From Sphagnum magellanicum (Eukaryota > Streptophyta > Sphagnopsida > Sphagnales > Sphagnaceae), in the NCBI GenBank assembly GCA_021904315.1, contig CM038917.1, positions 13,252,041 through 13,316,040 on the forward strand: DNA of 64,000 bases. Reading direction: 5' to 3'. The position numbers were made by a program, and so were the translations under genes. The notes beneath the pieces were generated by a model that saw nothing but the letters and a program-made list of their open reading frames with translations, searched no databases and had not been told where the DNA came from. The first letter of the stretch is position 1; the number at the start of each line of letters is the position of its first letter. Positions 12,000 through 24,283 of the stretch are shown here, piece by piece.

Positions 12000-12620
12000 T
12001 AAGGGTTGAACAACTTAAAATAACTAAATTTTTTTAAAAATAAAATAAAATAAAAAAATCAAGATTAATTTAGGGTAGAACGGTAAAAACTAACCTAATG
12101 TAGAACAACATAGTATAAAATAGGTTAATAGATTGTAAAAAATTTATAATAGTTTACGGTATAATTGCCAAGAATAATTTAAAGTAGAATAACCAATAAT
12201 AGAAAATAATAATAATAAATAGAATAGCCTAGAATGACCAAAAAAAAAAAAAGCTAAAGGTAGAATAATTTGAACTAATTTTTTTAAAAATAACCTAGTA
12301 AGAATAACTAAAAATAACCAAAATTAACCTACAATAACTTAAAATAACCTAAGGTTTATTTAACTTAAAATAGCATAAAATAAACTAAAATAATTAAAAA
12401 TAGCTTAAGGTGGAATATTTTATAATAGCCAAAAATAGCTTATAATAGCTTAAAATAACTTAAGGTTCAACAACTTGGAATAACATAAGGTAGAAAAGTT
12501 TAGATTAACATAGGGTACCTTAGGTTAGCATAACTAAAGTAAAACTTAAAGTGGCCTAAAAGTAAACTATAATAGTTTATAGTAGTTAGATAATTAGGGT
12601 AGGTAAACTAGGTCACATAC
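12000..12620. repeat. Degenerate minisatellite of AAAATAACCTAAGGT-like words
   Basis: About 600 bp consist largely of variants of AACTTAAAATAACCTAAGG and AAAATAGCTTAAGG, with irregular spacing of roughly 10-25 bp. The array is strongly purine/AT biased and has no open frame of note. It looks like an old, diverged simple-sequence array. Confidence 0.6.
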
Positions 12621-12649
12621 ATAGGATTGGAAAAATGTTCTTAATGATG

Positions 12650-12765
12650 CAATGACAAAAAATATTACTTATTGAAAAAATGATGTAATAGTTAAGGGCT
12701 TGGACTTTTAATGTGGAGGTGAGGGACTCAAATCAACACAATTGCAGTCTATGTGAATGTGATTA
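12650..12765 (+). mobile_element. Degenerate tRNA-derived SINE-like segment
   Basis: The segment has a weak A-box-like word (TAGTTAAGGGCTTGG) followed about 35 bp later by a B-box-like word (GGGACTCAAATC). A similar arrangement is seen around 48570-48620, where the B-box-like word is GGGGTTCAAACC. Both are too worn to define element ends. Confidence 0.25.
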
Positions 12766-15700
12766 GCTAAGCTAGCCCTTTAGGCCTTTAGGTTATGTTG
12801 CCTAGGCCCTAGACAACCTAGGTTAGGTTAAGCTAGGTAGGTCACACGTTATCATGTTTTCAATTGGAATTTCACCATGTGTCAACATTTTAACGGTAAA
12901 AAAGAGAGTAAAACATCCCCACATTTTAGTTGTAAAACTAGATGCAAATGACCATGCCACATGGGCTAGTTGTAAAGTTAGTGTTAATTGCATTTCAATG
13001 CAATTGCCATTTTGATTGGGTGCATGTCATGTTTTTTGCAACTTTAATTTTATGTGACTTGTTTATGGTGATCTTGGACAACATTATAATAATTGCATGT
13101 GACATTTATGACTGAAAAAAATCATTTATGATTGAAAAAACCAATTGTTAATATGCAAATTTCTTGTAGCATTTTTGCATGATCCAAGTTTTATCTAAAG
13201 GAATGGATGTAATATAAGACACAAAACATAAAACTAAGTCCAATGAGAGAAATAAATTGAGAATGGAAAATAGGAGTAAACACATTGTCATCCCCAATAT
13301 TTTACGTCCTGATGAATGGGTTTTAATCCTTTTAAATGGATAAAAAATGGATGGTGTATTTTTAGGAAGTACTTTGATGAAACATCCAATGGTCATAATA
13401 ATTATCAATTTAGTAACAAATTAAATTTGAGCCTCCAATATTAGTTCAAGGTCATTTCAACCAGTCAAATATTTAAAAATTGGGCCATTTTTGATAATGG
13501 TACTCATTCCTTGTATTTTTGGGAAATTTTTCTAAATAGTTATTTTGGGGTTTATGTTGGTATTTTTTCAAATTTAAATACTAGCTAAATACCCCCAAAA
13601 TTATTAATATCTAAAAAAATAATTGTATTATGTTTTCATTTACTAATTAAACTTGTCATATTTTCATTTTAATTGTCAACATCAAAATAATTAATTTCAA
13701 TTCCTTTGGAAGTTTTATACCAAATTTCACTTAGACATGGATGGACAATATTTTGGGGTACCTTGGACTAAGATCTAAGCATAGAAGTTTAACATTAGGA
13801 TGTTTTTAGGTCTCATGCACATAGCTTTTTGAGTCTTTTTTTGTTTATTTTAAAACTGAATTAAGAAAATCTTAAAATGAAAAATTTATTATTGTCGGAC
13901 CTCTAGAGTTCATCAAAACATCTTTGATCAAATGAGCAATACATTTGTTAGAATGGAAGGTTGTGAAAGTTTTTTTTTTCTCCCATAATTCTAGAAAAAT
14001 GGGCCATATTTCATGCGTCAACAAACACCTAGTTTCCATAAAGCTCAAAGATGCCAAATTGACATAGATCCTTACTAAAGCTCCATTGAAAATGGACAAT
14101 GCCACCCAAATACTCTTGTACTCAATTGTAAGGATGAACATGTGTGGGGAAGTACATGATTTGATAACCATATGCCATAATCAATTTGTTAACTCCTTGA
14201 AATAGATGGCTTTTGAATGTAGTCAAACATGCTCTTGAATAATGTCTTGGTGTTAAGAATGTAAAAATTTCCTTGAAATAATCAAAAAGGTTTCTTTGCA
14301 TGTCATTCTTATATTTTGTTTGTGACTTTTGAAGTAAGAACACGAGTTGTTGAAGCTTGTCTTAAGGACAATGAAAAGGAAGCCAAATAATCCTAACTAA
14401 TATACTAGGAATGAGCAAATTTGAAAATAATCAAATATTCTCATTTCAACTTCTAGCATTTTGAACTTCATGTTTTGTTTTATTGTCCATTCTTTGATCA
14501 ATCTTTGTTGTGAAAAATGGGGAAGGGTTGTTGGACCTACTCATTTCTTTTGGGCCTCATGGATTGATGCATGTAGATATGCCAACCTTGATGGGATGAT
14601 TTTAATTATTTGCATGTAAAAAATTATGGCTACACATTCACCAATAAGTATTGGCTCTACACTTGTTAGGAAAACCTTGTTATTTTACAACTGCCTTTTG
14701 CCAACTTTTGTATGAACTTTTAAATAATTTGTAAATCATAACAAGTGTAACTCACCAAGATTAAATTGAAAATAGTTATTCTTATTAAAATACACATGTT
14801 TTAGCCTTTTGTGAACATATATGCCTTAAAAAATGATCACTAAAATGAACTCAAATACATTGTAATAGAAAGATTTCATAATTTAAAGATCATAAATTAT
14901 CATTGGCCAAGATCATTGGGGCTTTGTTTAGTATTGTAAAATATCAATTTCAATAAAGTAATGACCTCTTAAAGTATTGGTGATTATATTCAAAAACATG
15001 GAAGGTGTGGAAGGCACTCCATGTGATGGTGGACACATGGTTGAATATGTGCATGCAATGTTGGAGGAATGAGTGCCTTTGACAAATATTTGTTGGTTAA
15101 AACAATTGATCCTTATAGCTTTTGAATGTTAATGACCTTTGTTAGTTAATCAAAATTGATGACAAAGGCTATAGGGATCAATTTTATAGCATTCCACAAA
15201 ATGAGCTTGGAGGAATTATGTATAATCATCCAAGACATATTGCCAATAAATGAAAACGGGGTAAATTGCAAATAGGGTGTTAAACAAATGAAAATGGTTT
15301 TTAATGTTGGCCACTTATGAGTACCATGACCACAAGTGGTTGTTACATAGGGATAATCTTTGGATACCATTACCTTGAATGTATAGGTGTAGGCATAAGC
15401 AAATGTGATGTTGTCAATATGGTGTCACAATCTCTATGGCTTTGTGACACATAGATTGTACATCTTCCTTCTTTTTTATTAGTAATAGTTTATTCATAAG
15501 TCAGGAAATTTCCTCCTTTTTTTATCTTTTCCATTTTTTAGTATCTCTATGTTTTGTAATGTGGATTTAAGTGGTGGATTTTTCCATTGTTGTACATATA
15601 ACAAGTTGTGATGTTTGGCTTTTGTGTGCATGCAAGCATTAATCACATTGTGCATCACACTATTTCTTGTGGGAAAAAGTTGGCCTTAATAAAATAAAAT

Positions 15701-17089
15701 AAACATTTTGTTAAGTATAAAGAAGCTATAGACAAATTGCATATAAGGAGTGATTTTATAAGAGAACATGTGTTGATATAGAGGTAGCTCAAATAGGAAT
15801 TTGGAATCATTATTTAACAAGATCTTTGATTTTAAAAAAAGGTGAAATTTATTGATCTCACATATTACCACACCTTGTGGTTAGTGGGTTGTTTTGAGTT
15901 CTTTGAAATGAACTTGCCAAAAAAAATTCAAGATTTTAATTATTTAAGTAAATCATGGTTGATACAACACACAATGAGCACTAGTGGTGACATCTATGTG
16001 GAAGCAAGTTAATATGTTCTATTTCAAGGGCTATTTCAAAGCCATGGAAGATGCATGCATCTTGGACATGAATGATCCATTTGAAAAAGTCATTCACTAC
16101 AATATATTTTCCAAAATTTCCAAATTTGTGTTGTGGATCAATATGTTACAATTTGGAATAGACATAAGGTTAGGAGGATCAATGAATGTGGACATTTTTA
16201 GGACAACCATGTATTGGAACTAAATATTTTCGAGAGTTTGAATGACTTTGAGGTTGGAGGAGTCATTTTGATGGCATGCATACTAGTGTTCCACATGACA
16301 AGATAGGAACACAAGATTCATGTTGAATAGGTGAGAACCAAAAATGGACGTTGTAATTTTATAAAAATGAAGGTTGTGTTTAACTTCTTGAATTCTTTCG
16401 TAATTTGGCATTGATGAGGGATGGGCATATGCTAGGGTAAAACTATGGTGCATTGAACCAAAATGGATGTTACAATGATCATTTTTTGCAAGTGGTAAAA
16501 TGTAATCAAAGGTTATGAAAAAGTTGTATTGAAATTTTAATGGTTTGGACTCAAATATGAATGTGGACTGTTTTTCACATGGAAAAAAATAAGTTTGAAA
16601 ATTTCAATCACATGAGTTGATGAAACATATATTATAGATGACACGCTCAAATCAAAATTTGATAAATGATGTCTTTTTTACATGTGTGTTCTAAATTGAA
16701 ATATTTTAGAAAATCCATAATGGACATAAAATTGAAGAATTATGCAATAACATAATAATTAAATGCTATGCCCTGAAATCTTTATTTAGGATAAGAAGCC
16801 GATCTAAATTGAGTAGTTCCCATAAACCTTTCTAGGAATATTAATATGTTTGTATTATTAATGGTAAGAATGGTGTGAAGCCTCATTCAATAAAACCTAA
16901 GGCATGATGAATAGTTTACAATTATCTTACTTAAATATAATTATAATTAAAAAATGAAAAAAAAAGAAAAGAAAACTTCCACATTGATATTAACCATTGC
17001 AATAAACTTATATAAGAAAAATAAATAAAATCAAGGTGAATAAATCATTTAAAAAGAAGTATTAGACTTTCAAAAATAATTATAATGTT
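12766..17089. other. AT-rich intergenic DNA, no gene recognised
   Basis: Short minus-strand ORFs lie at 13148-13408, 13872-14171, 14122-14343 and 15146-15370, and a plus-strand one at 15984-16223. The two ORFs overlapping at 13872-14343 are in different frames of one strand and might be parts of a decayed transposon protein, but no diagnostic motif is visible. No tandem array was seen here. Confidence 0.35.
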
Positions 17090-17760
17090 AGGTAGGGTTG
17101 TAAAAAATGATGTCATGTGCCCATTTTGCATTGGTTGTCACATTAGTTTTCATCAACTCAAATGTTGATAATTGTTTTTGGTAACAAAAATTTGTCAATC
17201 ATATTAGTTTTGAAGGTTATAAATTTTTGGTCACTAAATTAAATGACTACAATTTTGGTTACCCAATTTTTCAATTGTTAAATTAGGGGACCAAATTTTT
17301 TTGGTTTTTAATTTTCAATCCCCAAACCAATTAACAATTGAAAAAAATTGGTTGTCAAATCAAATTATTGAAATTTGTTTATCACTACCTGGAAATGGGT
17401 TTTGGTTGCCATTTGGAAAAACATTTTAGTCATCGCTTGAAAATTTTTTAGTCATTGCTTGAATTCTTTTTAATTGTTCAAAAAAATTTAGTTGTTCCAT
17501 CAATGATGGTTCGATTTCCACCATTAATTTAGAGATTAAAATTTGTTACTTGTTGCCCAAAATAATTCGATCACTAAACCAAAGAATCCAAAAAATTGGT
17601 TGCCAAATTGAGTGAGATTTACCAAACCAAGTAGTTGCCAAACTTTTTGATCATTCCCGAAATGTTTTTGGTTGCCACTCAAATGTTTTTTGGTTGCCAT
17701 CATTGATTGGAAATGTTTTTTTTTGGTTGCCACCATTGGTAAGCCAAAACCATTGAATGT
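17090..17760. repeat. Repeat patch of TTTTGGTTGCCA-like words
   Basis: About 650 bp carry many copies of TTTTGGTTGCCA, TGGTCACT and AAATTTTTTTGGT in mixed orientation. It matches the smaller patch at 11640-11790 in vocabulary. No regular period could be set by eye. Confidence 0.45.
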
Positions 17761-18479
17761 ACATTTCCAAGGCTTACATTATTTAATATGTTGAAGCTTA
17801 GCAACATTGGAGGGTAGCTTTTAAAGCAACCTCTACCTTTTGTCAACATAGTGCATTGTACATAAGGTTTTTTTGTTCCTTTGGAATTTGAATGATCTTT
17901 CTATTTTGCATAATAATATTTTGTTTGAATACTTTAGATTATTTCATTTTGTATTGTTGGTTGCAAAAGTTGTTAAATTAAAATTCTTGACAACTAGAAT
18001 TACTTTGAAGATTCATCATAGCTTGGAATGTTCGAACTATTCTTTCTTTAATTCATTAGAAGAAATCTTGTATTATGCAACCATCGAATTTGTGATTATA
18101 TGTAATGAAATATCATTTGCAACTGTGTTTTGTCATTTTAATAACTATTTACCATCCATTTCAATCTATTAAATTTCTTGTGATTATGGTCTAATTAATT
18201 TACAACCATTAGGTTTTATATCCTTCCACATTGATTAGTTTTTTGGGCTTTTCATTTAAGAAAAAACTTCTATGTTCAACTAACTGCAAAAATAGTTACA
18301 ACTTGGTTATTTTGTGTGATGTACATATACTTTTGATGTATATTAAGATGTTTTGGAATATATTACGAGCATATTTATGTATTCATCAATTTAAGCATCT
18401 TATATTTAAAGCATATTAAATATACATTTTGCATATATTATGGTTACATACGTTAGGTAAGTTGGTAAGTAAATAATTA
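17761..18479. other. AT-rich intergenic DNA
   Basis: The ORFs at 17873-18172 (+) and 18231-18419 (+) are rich in Ile, Phe and Leu, as expected of chance translation of AT-rich DNA. Nothing else was recognised. Confidence 0.35.
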
Positions 18480-19440
18480 AATAGTTAACTTGATAGAATT
18501 ACCCATTATATTTAATATAAAAAATATTTATCATTAAATAAAAATTAATTAATTAATTCATAGTAATAATTAGTTGATTACATAGTTAATAATAAATTAA
18601 TAGTTAACTAGTAGTCAATATTTAATAATTATATAATAATTTATTTTAAAATTAATAATGGCATAAACTATGTTATTATTAATAAAAATTAATAAAATAA
18701 AATAAAATAAAATAAATATTGACATGTATTATTATCCAATAAATTTTTATTTAACTTAATAATTTAAATATTTTATGCTACTATTAGCTAGTTATTTAAT
18801 TATTTAGTTCATATTAATAAATAGTTAGCTAAATAATGAATACTTATTTAATAATGATTAAATGATTATTTTTAAAAAATAGTTAATATATAATATAATA
18901 TATATTTATTAATATTTTATTATTCAGTTAATAATAATTTAATATTAATAGAAATGCACTAATTATTTTTACTTAAATGAAGTTAAATATTAAATATATG
19001 AATTAATTAGGTTAAATATTATTTATTAATATATTAGTTTATGTAATAATTTAAATAATTGATGGTACTATTAATTACTACTTAATTAGTAGGTAGTAAT
19101 AAGTAGTATGTAGGTTCGTAAGTGGGTAAATAATTAGTTAATGCCTAGTTAATCAATTAGGTTTAGTTAGTTGGTTACTTATTGGATATATAACTATTAA
19201 AATTGAAAAAAAAAGAAGGATATAGGATAAACATTTTAGTTGCAATTAAAAAAATTATCCCATATGTTTTGTCATTCATTTTCATCTTGTAAAATTATGT
19301 AAGGAAAGTGTTTTGCCTTACATTGTATAGTACAAACATGTGTAATTTGGAATGAGCCAATCGAAAAGGTTTAACTGTAAAAGTTCTACCTAAAATTTTA
19401 AAATAAAATAATAGAATAATATATATATATATATCTTAAA
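18480..19440. repeat. Extremely AT-rich tract of TTAAT/TTAGTTAA words
   Basis: For about 700 bp there is almost no G or C. The tract is built from words such as TTAATTAATTAAT, AATAATTTA and TTAGTTAA, and an (AT)n run lies at about 19417-19432. Possible roles as a scaffold-attachment or replication-prone region are inference from composition only. Confidence 0.5.
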
Positions 19441-19930
19441 TTACTTACATAACCTACCTACATATCCTACTTAAATTTTGATTTATATTTATTTTGGCCA
19501 AAATTCAATTAACATGCCACCTGACAAATTTTTATTATGTCACGTGGCATGATATTCTAACATCATCTAAAATAAATGATGAGGATCGATTATATATGTA
19601 TTTAAAAACATAATGAAAAGAAAAATATTATGTTGCCATGTGGCATTTTGTAATAGGTTATAACATAATTGCAAATAATGGTGACTAGTTGCGAATTTTA
19701 GACAGATGGTCAATGGATGAGGGTGTATATGTTGACCGTATACATCATCCACGTGGAATGTGATGATATCACACTAAGTCATCATATGTGACTATATGCT
19801 GCATGCAATTTCATTTATGTGGCTAATAAAATTTTAGTTGTACATGTTGTTTGCAATTTATTTTTAATTGCAAATTATAGTCACAAATTGGATTATTGTA
19901 AGCCAATTTACTATTATATGCATTATAATG
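19441..19930. other. Intergenic, nothing recognised
   Basis: The composition is slightly less AT-extreme than the previous tract. A 61-codon minus-strand ORF (19567-19752) has no recognisable motif. No repeats or hairpins of note were seen. Confidence 0.35.
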
Positions 19931-20530
19931 AAAGTCCTTGCAAATATCTCAAGCCATTGTTTTAGGCTTTAAGCCAAATGTCCTAGACTTTAAGTAAAAT
20001 GTCTTAAGATTTAATCCAAATGCCCTTGGCCATTAACAAAAAAATTACATAAACACTTTAAACCAACTATTTTAAGTTATTGGTAAAGAATATCCAAAAA
20101 CACATGAAATGAAATTTTCGTAAGCTATAGAGATGAGATGAAGCATCATAAACACCTTTAGCCAAATGTCTCATAAACATGCAAAGTCAAAAGTGTTATG
20201 AACACCTTAAGCTAATAGGCATATGCTATTTCTTATAAACATCCTAAGCCAAATGTTTTCTGAACACCATAAGCCAAATGTTCTTAAGCCTAATGTAAAG
20301 GAACTTTAGGCCATAGGAACAAAAACATGACTTAAAGACCAATTTGTTTTGGCCAAATGTTAGACTTTAGTATGTAAGCCATGAATTTAACCCCAAACCA
20401 AAGGATGTTTTGGCTTGAGCATTTTGGCCTCGAATTACAATATTTTTGAACATATTGGCCCAAGGTTAAAATAATTTTGAACATTTTGACTTAGAATTAT
20501 CATTTTTGACATTTTGACATAGGGTGGCCC
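19931..20530 (+). repeat. Degenerate TTAAGCCAAATGT repeat
   Basis: Words such as TTTAAGCCAAATGTCC, TAAGCCAAATGTTC and ATTTTGGCC recur irregularly across about 600 bp, often paired with ATAAACACCTT. The array is too diverged for a clean period. It contains no ORF. Confidence 0.5.
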
Positions 20531-21440
20531 CTTTGGCTATATTTGTATTTCCTACTTGGTGTATTTATCTACATAACAACCCAGATTGCACCCCTTTCGA
20601 AGTCCTTATCATAAACTTAAATTATAGTGGAAAAACAATGGAGTCATGTTTTTTTTTTCTCATTTGACTTAAATCTATTACATTTAATATCCTTTACCTG
20701 CTCTTTTCAAAAAAATAAAAAAATAAAATTCAACTTCAAGCTATAACAATACACATTTATTAATCATGATTTTTCCTTCATAATTAACCAAATCACCTTT
20801 CACACTAAAATTGAACATGATTTAATTTTTAGTAATTATTATTGGAGTTTTTTACTAGCATTAGAAGATAGTCATTTAAAGAGATGTTATCAAGGTATTA
20901 CATTGTTTATTATTATAGCTTATGCCATTGGCTCAAGTGCAAACTTCAATTCATGAATGCACTTTTAGGAATCATGAACTTGAACTTTGAAAATTCATTA
21001 TTAAATTATATTTACTCAATTATTTACCTAATAAAAAATTATATATAGTACCATTTAAAATAGTTTTGAAAATTACACATTAAACAAATTATTATCAAAA
21101 AATGATAAGGATTTAAAAAATTTGTGATTTCATTAAATTTTCAACATTTATACAACCTAATTAATGTATTTACCAATACTTTTTAGTGAAAACCCTTTTT
21201 AAATTGTTTCCAAGATATTTTTAAAAAGTTTAATGGATTTAATGAAATGAAAACTTATGTGATGTTTGTTATAGGGTAACAACACATTATGATGAGTTTT
21301 TTTGGATGATGTTGTGCTTGTTTTTCTAGGTTTGATAAGTATCAAATTACGTAATTCCCAAATGAAACATAATTTTTTAAAAACATCAATCTAATATCGA
21401 AACATTATGAATTAATCCTTTAACTTTGGAAAAAAATACC
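20531..21440. other. AT-rich intergenic DNA
   Basis: No gene was recognised. Around 20920 the words TATGCCATTGGCTCAAGTG appear once; they also make up the 56-bp array at 22805-23140. This is probably a stray fragment of that repeat family. Confidence 0.35.
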
Positions 21441-21444
21441 AAAA

Positions 21445-22010
21445 GGTCAAAGCAAGATAAAATAGATCTCCACTTCAACCTTGCATCACTCATATATACC
21501 TATCATAAAATACGTGAAATTAGGTGAAAGTATGTGTCAAGTAGCAATAATTCTTTTTATTAGGTTCATGAAAATCTAGATCTAAAAGAATTAAAAGCAA
21601 ATGAATTTAGAAATTAGATAAAAAGTACATTTTGGAACTAGCTGAAAAATATGTGTTCAAGCTTATTTTTTGGTTAGAAAAATTAATGAAATTGATATGT
21701 AATAAATTAGGAAATGAAAATCAACATATGTTTTATAATAACATTAAAAAAATAAAATCCTTTTAGTAGAAACCTACTTGACACTTATTTAAAACCAAAA
21801 GCCCATATTGAAAAATAGATGTCAAAAGCTATAATTTGTATTTTGAAAAACCTATTTAAAAATGATTTTTACAATTTGAAATATGAAAATCAATGCACAA
21901 TAGTGTAAACATATTTTTTTTAATTATTAAAATGAAAACATTCAATACATTCCACAATCTATAATGGGTTTTGTTGGTATTTTAAATCTACTTGTTTTAG
22001 TTTTAACAAG
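21445..22010 (+). repeat. Dispersed repeat, copy A (partner at 34615-36005)
   Basis: This block matches 34615-36005 in the same orientation. Shared landmarks in order include CAAAGCAAGATAA, TAGGTGAAAGTATGTGTCAA, AAAAATATGTGTTCAA, AATTAATGAAATTGATRTGT and TTTTAAATCTACTTGTT. Copy B carries about 800 bp of extra DNA between the first two landmarks. No protein is encoded. It is probably a non-autonomous element or part of an older segmental duplication. Confidence 0.6.
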
Positions 22011-22735
22011 GTAATCAAGTTGTTCGTTTTATTTTGCTGACATCTCAAAACTATCAATATTTCATCAATGATGAACTTTTCAATTCAAATACATACTTGG
22101 GGTCCCCATCCATTCATGGACTTATTGTTATTGGATCCATTCACAATTAGGGTAGCAAAAAAATGAAAAAGATTTTTTTCAAGTTAATTTTTATGAATGA
22201 CATTTACATATAAAAAATTGAAGTAAAAAAATGTGAATAGTCCAAAATAAAATAATTTATGTGACAATAATGATTTTCACATGTGTAAATAATTGTGCAT
22301 GAATATTTTGGTTTATAAGCATAAATGTAAAAAATAATTAAATGGGTTTTAAAAATCTATTAAGCATATTGTTTGCATGACTATTTCTTGAACATATGAT
22401 TTGCATGTAAAATAATTTTTTAAAAACCTATCAAATAAATAAACTAGTCAAATGATTTAGTAAAAGAATAATTTCCCTTACAGACCTTTGTTTTAAAATT
22501 TAAAGACTTTGAAATTTTCCTATAATTTATTTTTTCATCAAGTTCACCTCATGAACATGTACTTCCATAAATGGAAGCAAATAGGGATTCAATAGAAATA
22601 TGGACTTTTGATGGACTTTAACTTACCACAAATGATTCACTATGCTTTTACCCTATCGTATCACACACTCATATTTTCACCTTTCACCATTAAATTGATT
22701 GAGGATTTTGCCATAGTATTAAAAATGTGGCAAGA
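22011..22735. other. AT-rich intergenic DNA
   Basis: No gene was recognised. The small ORF at 22608-22805 (+) runs into the repeat that begins at about 22736 and has no recognisable domain. Confidence 0.35.
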
Positions 22736-23470
22736 GGCATTGTGGTTTGAAAACTCTCAAGATGACAAAGAGACAAACAAAGTGCCTTCGTACAATCTCT
22801 ACTAGAGTGTGGCCTACATGTTTTTGGCCCAAGTGTGAATTCATTATCCAACTAATGTTTACTAGTGTGACTTGTGTCATCGGCCGAAATGTGAACTCAT
22901 TATTGAACTAATGCCTACAAGTGTGACTTATGTTGTTGGCCTAAGTGTGGACTCACTACCCAACTAATGGCTATTAGTGTGACCTATGCCATTGGCACAA
23001 GTGTGAATTCATTACCCAACTAATGTTTACTAGTGTGACCTATGCCATTGGCTCAAGTGCGAATTCATACCCAATTAATGTTTATTAGTGTGACCTGTGC
23101 CATTGGCTCAAGTGTGAATTCATTACCCAACTAATTTCTCCTTTCAAAACTGGATTTTATAACTTAATTAAATTCCCGACGCCAAAAACTACTCAAAATT
23201 CAATATCTCCCACATTGACTTAGGTCTTAAATTTCTAAAAATATCACTTGAGGGTGCACCCAAATTCCATTGTAATTTTTAGTTTTGAAGAAATTGTTCA
23301 GTATTCAATAACTTTTACACCCTAGGATGAAACTTAAAACATTAGGAAACCAACTCGATATGATACACGTTGCTCATAAAGGACTTTCCAAGGGTACCAA
23401 GAGCATGGCAAGACGCACCATGGTTTGGGATATCTCAAACAAACAAACTTCGTAGATAGATGTTGACAAA
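22736..23470 (+). repeat. Dispersed repeat family, with internal 56-bp tandem array
   Basis: From 22805 to about 23140 a unit of about 56 bp is repeated six times, starting near 22805, 22864, 22920, 22976, 23032 and 23087. Each copy reads roughly AGTGTGACCTATGCCATTGG, then CTCAAGTGTGAATTCATT, then ACCCAACTAATG. The following 330 bp (to 23470) match, in inverse orientation, two tandem copies at 45720-46600. A fragment of the same sequence lies at 32870-33040. Copy ends contain GCACCATGGTTTGGGATATC. The family has no ORF and no name that I know. Confidence 0.6.
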
Positions 23471-23944
23471 AAGAAAAAAGAAATAGAAAGCACCAAAGAA
23501 AAGGAGCTTTACCTTCTAATTTTGTAGGATAGCCACAGTACCTACCTTTGGCTTCGAGAGTATCCAGACAAGTTACATATGCCAGCTTTTACTCTGCGTC
23601 CGTCTGACCAACTCAGGAGAGAATTGGTAGTCAGGCATCGGGAATATAGTACTAGCTGGTCTGCCAAGGCCAGGATTCTTCAAGCACAATGATCCTTTAT
23701 GGCAGAGACTTATTGGTAAAAAGGCTGGGCCGCTCTGTTGTTCAGCCAAAGCGTTATGAATGAGAGCTGAGGGAGCTCCCCGTGGGATGTCAGGAAGTTT
23801 TATAGATCAGAATGATGCTTGACTTTGTCCTGTAGCGCTAACGGAGTCCTAATAGAGCCGATTACAAACACGATTCCGGGATGGTTTGTAGACCTTCTCA
23901 GGAATTAGATGCAGGCCATTGAACCTTGGGGCCTCCGTTATGGA
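23471..23944. other. Moderate-GC intergenic DNA
   Basis: Base composition changes abruptly from AT-rich to near-balanced at about 23520. I could not find a coding frame, tRNA or known small RNA here. It includes GAGGGAGCTCCCC near 23770, which superficially recalls miR319 but has no foldback partner. Confidence 0.35.
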
Positions 23945-24282
23945 AGACGCTAAACACCCCTAACAAGCTCTATCCAGAGCAAAAAGTAGCCTACAGAGGT
24001 GAGTCCTTTGTAGAACTGTGTGGTTCTGTTGCAGGGTTTGATGGGTTAAATGAAAAATACAACTGCCACTTTTCAAAGCCTAAATCTATGCTGCAGGTTG
24101 CTAATCACGCTCTTTACTGAGATGTGCTGGGTTCGAAATGTGGGATAGCAAAACCTGCAGGAAAAAAAATTTCTTTACAAAACATGCTGAATAAAAAGAA
24201 CCGCCCAGCACGGTTCTGCACAGAACCATGCAGGGCACAAAAGACAAACCCGAAAATGCGCTTGTTAGGGGTATTTAGTGTC
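23945..24282. mobile_element. MITE-like element with about 24-bp inverted ends
   Basis: The left arm at 23945-23968 (core TAAACACCCCTAACAAGC) is inverted at 24260-24283 (core GCTTGTTAGGGG). About 22 of 24 positions match. The enclosed 290 bp hold further inverted pairs (CTGCAGGTT/AACCTGCAG near 24091 and 24153, and GGTTCTGCACAGAACC near 24214). TTA trinucleotides lie just outside both ends, as a Harbinger-type target duplication would, but this is weak. Two ORFs (23926-24120 and 24124-24387) cross the arms and are unlikely to be real. A long hairpin RNA gene is the alternative. Confidence 0.4.
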
Positions 24283-24283
24283 T

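Noticed and set aside
13872..14343. Possible transposase fragment on the minus strand
   Set aside because: Two frames overlap, but no catalytic residues or family motif could be identified.
23755..23790. GAGGGAGCTCCCC resembling miR319
   Set aside because: Only part of the miRNA matches, and no complementary arm exists within a few hundred bases.
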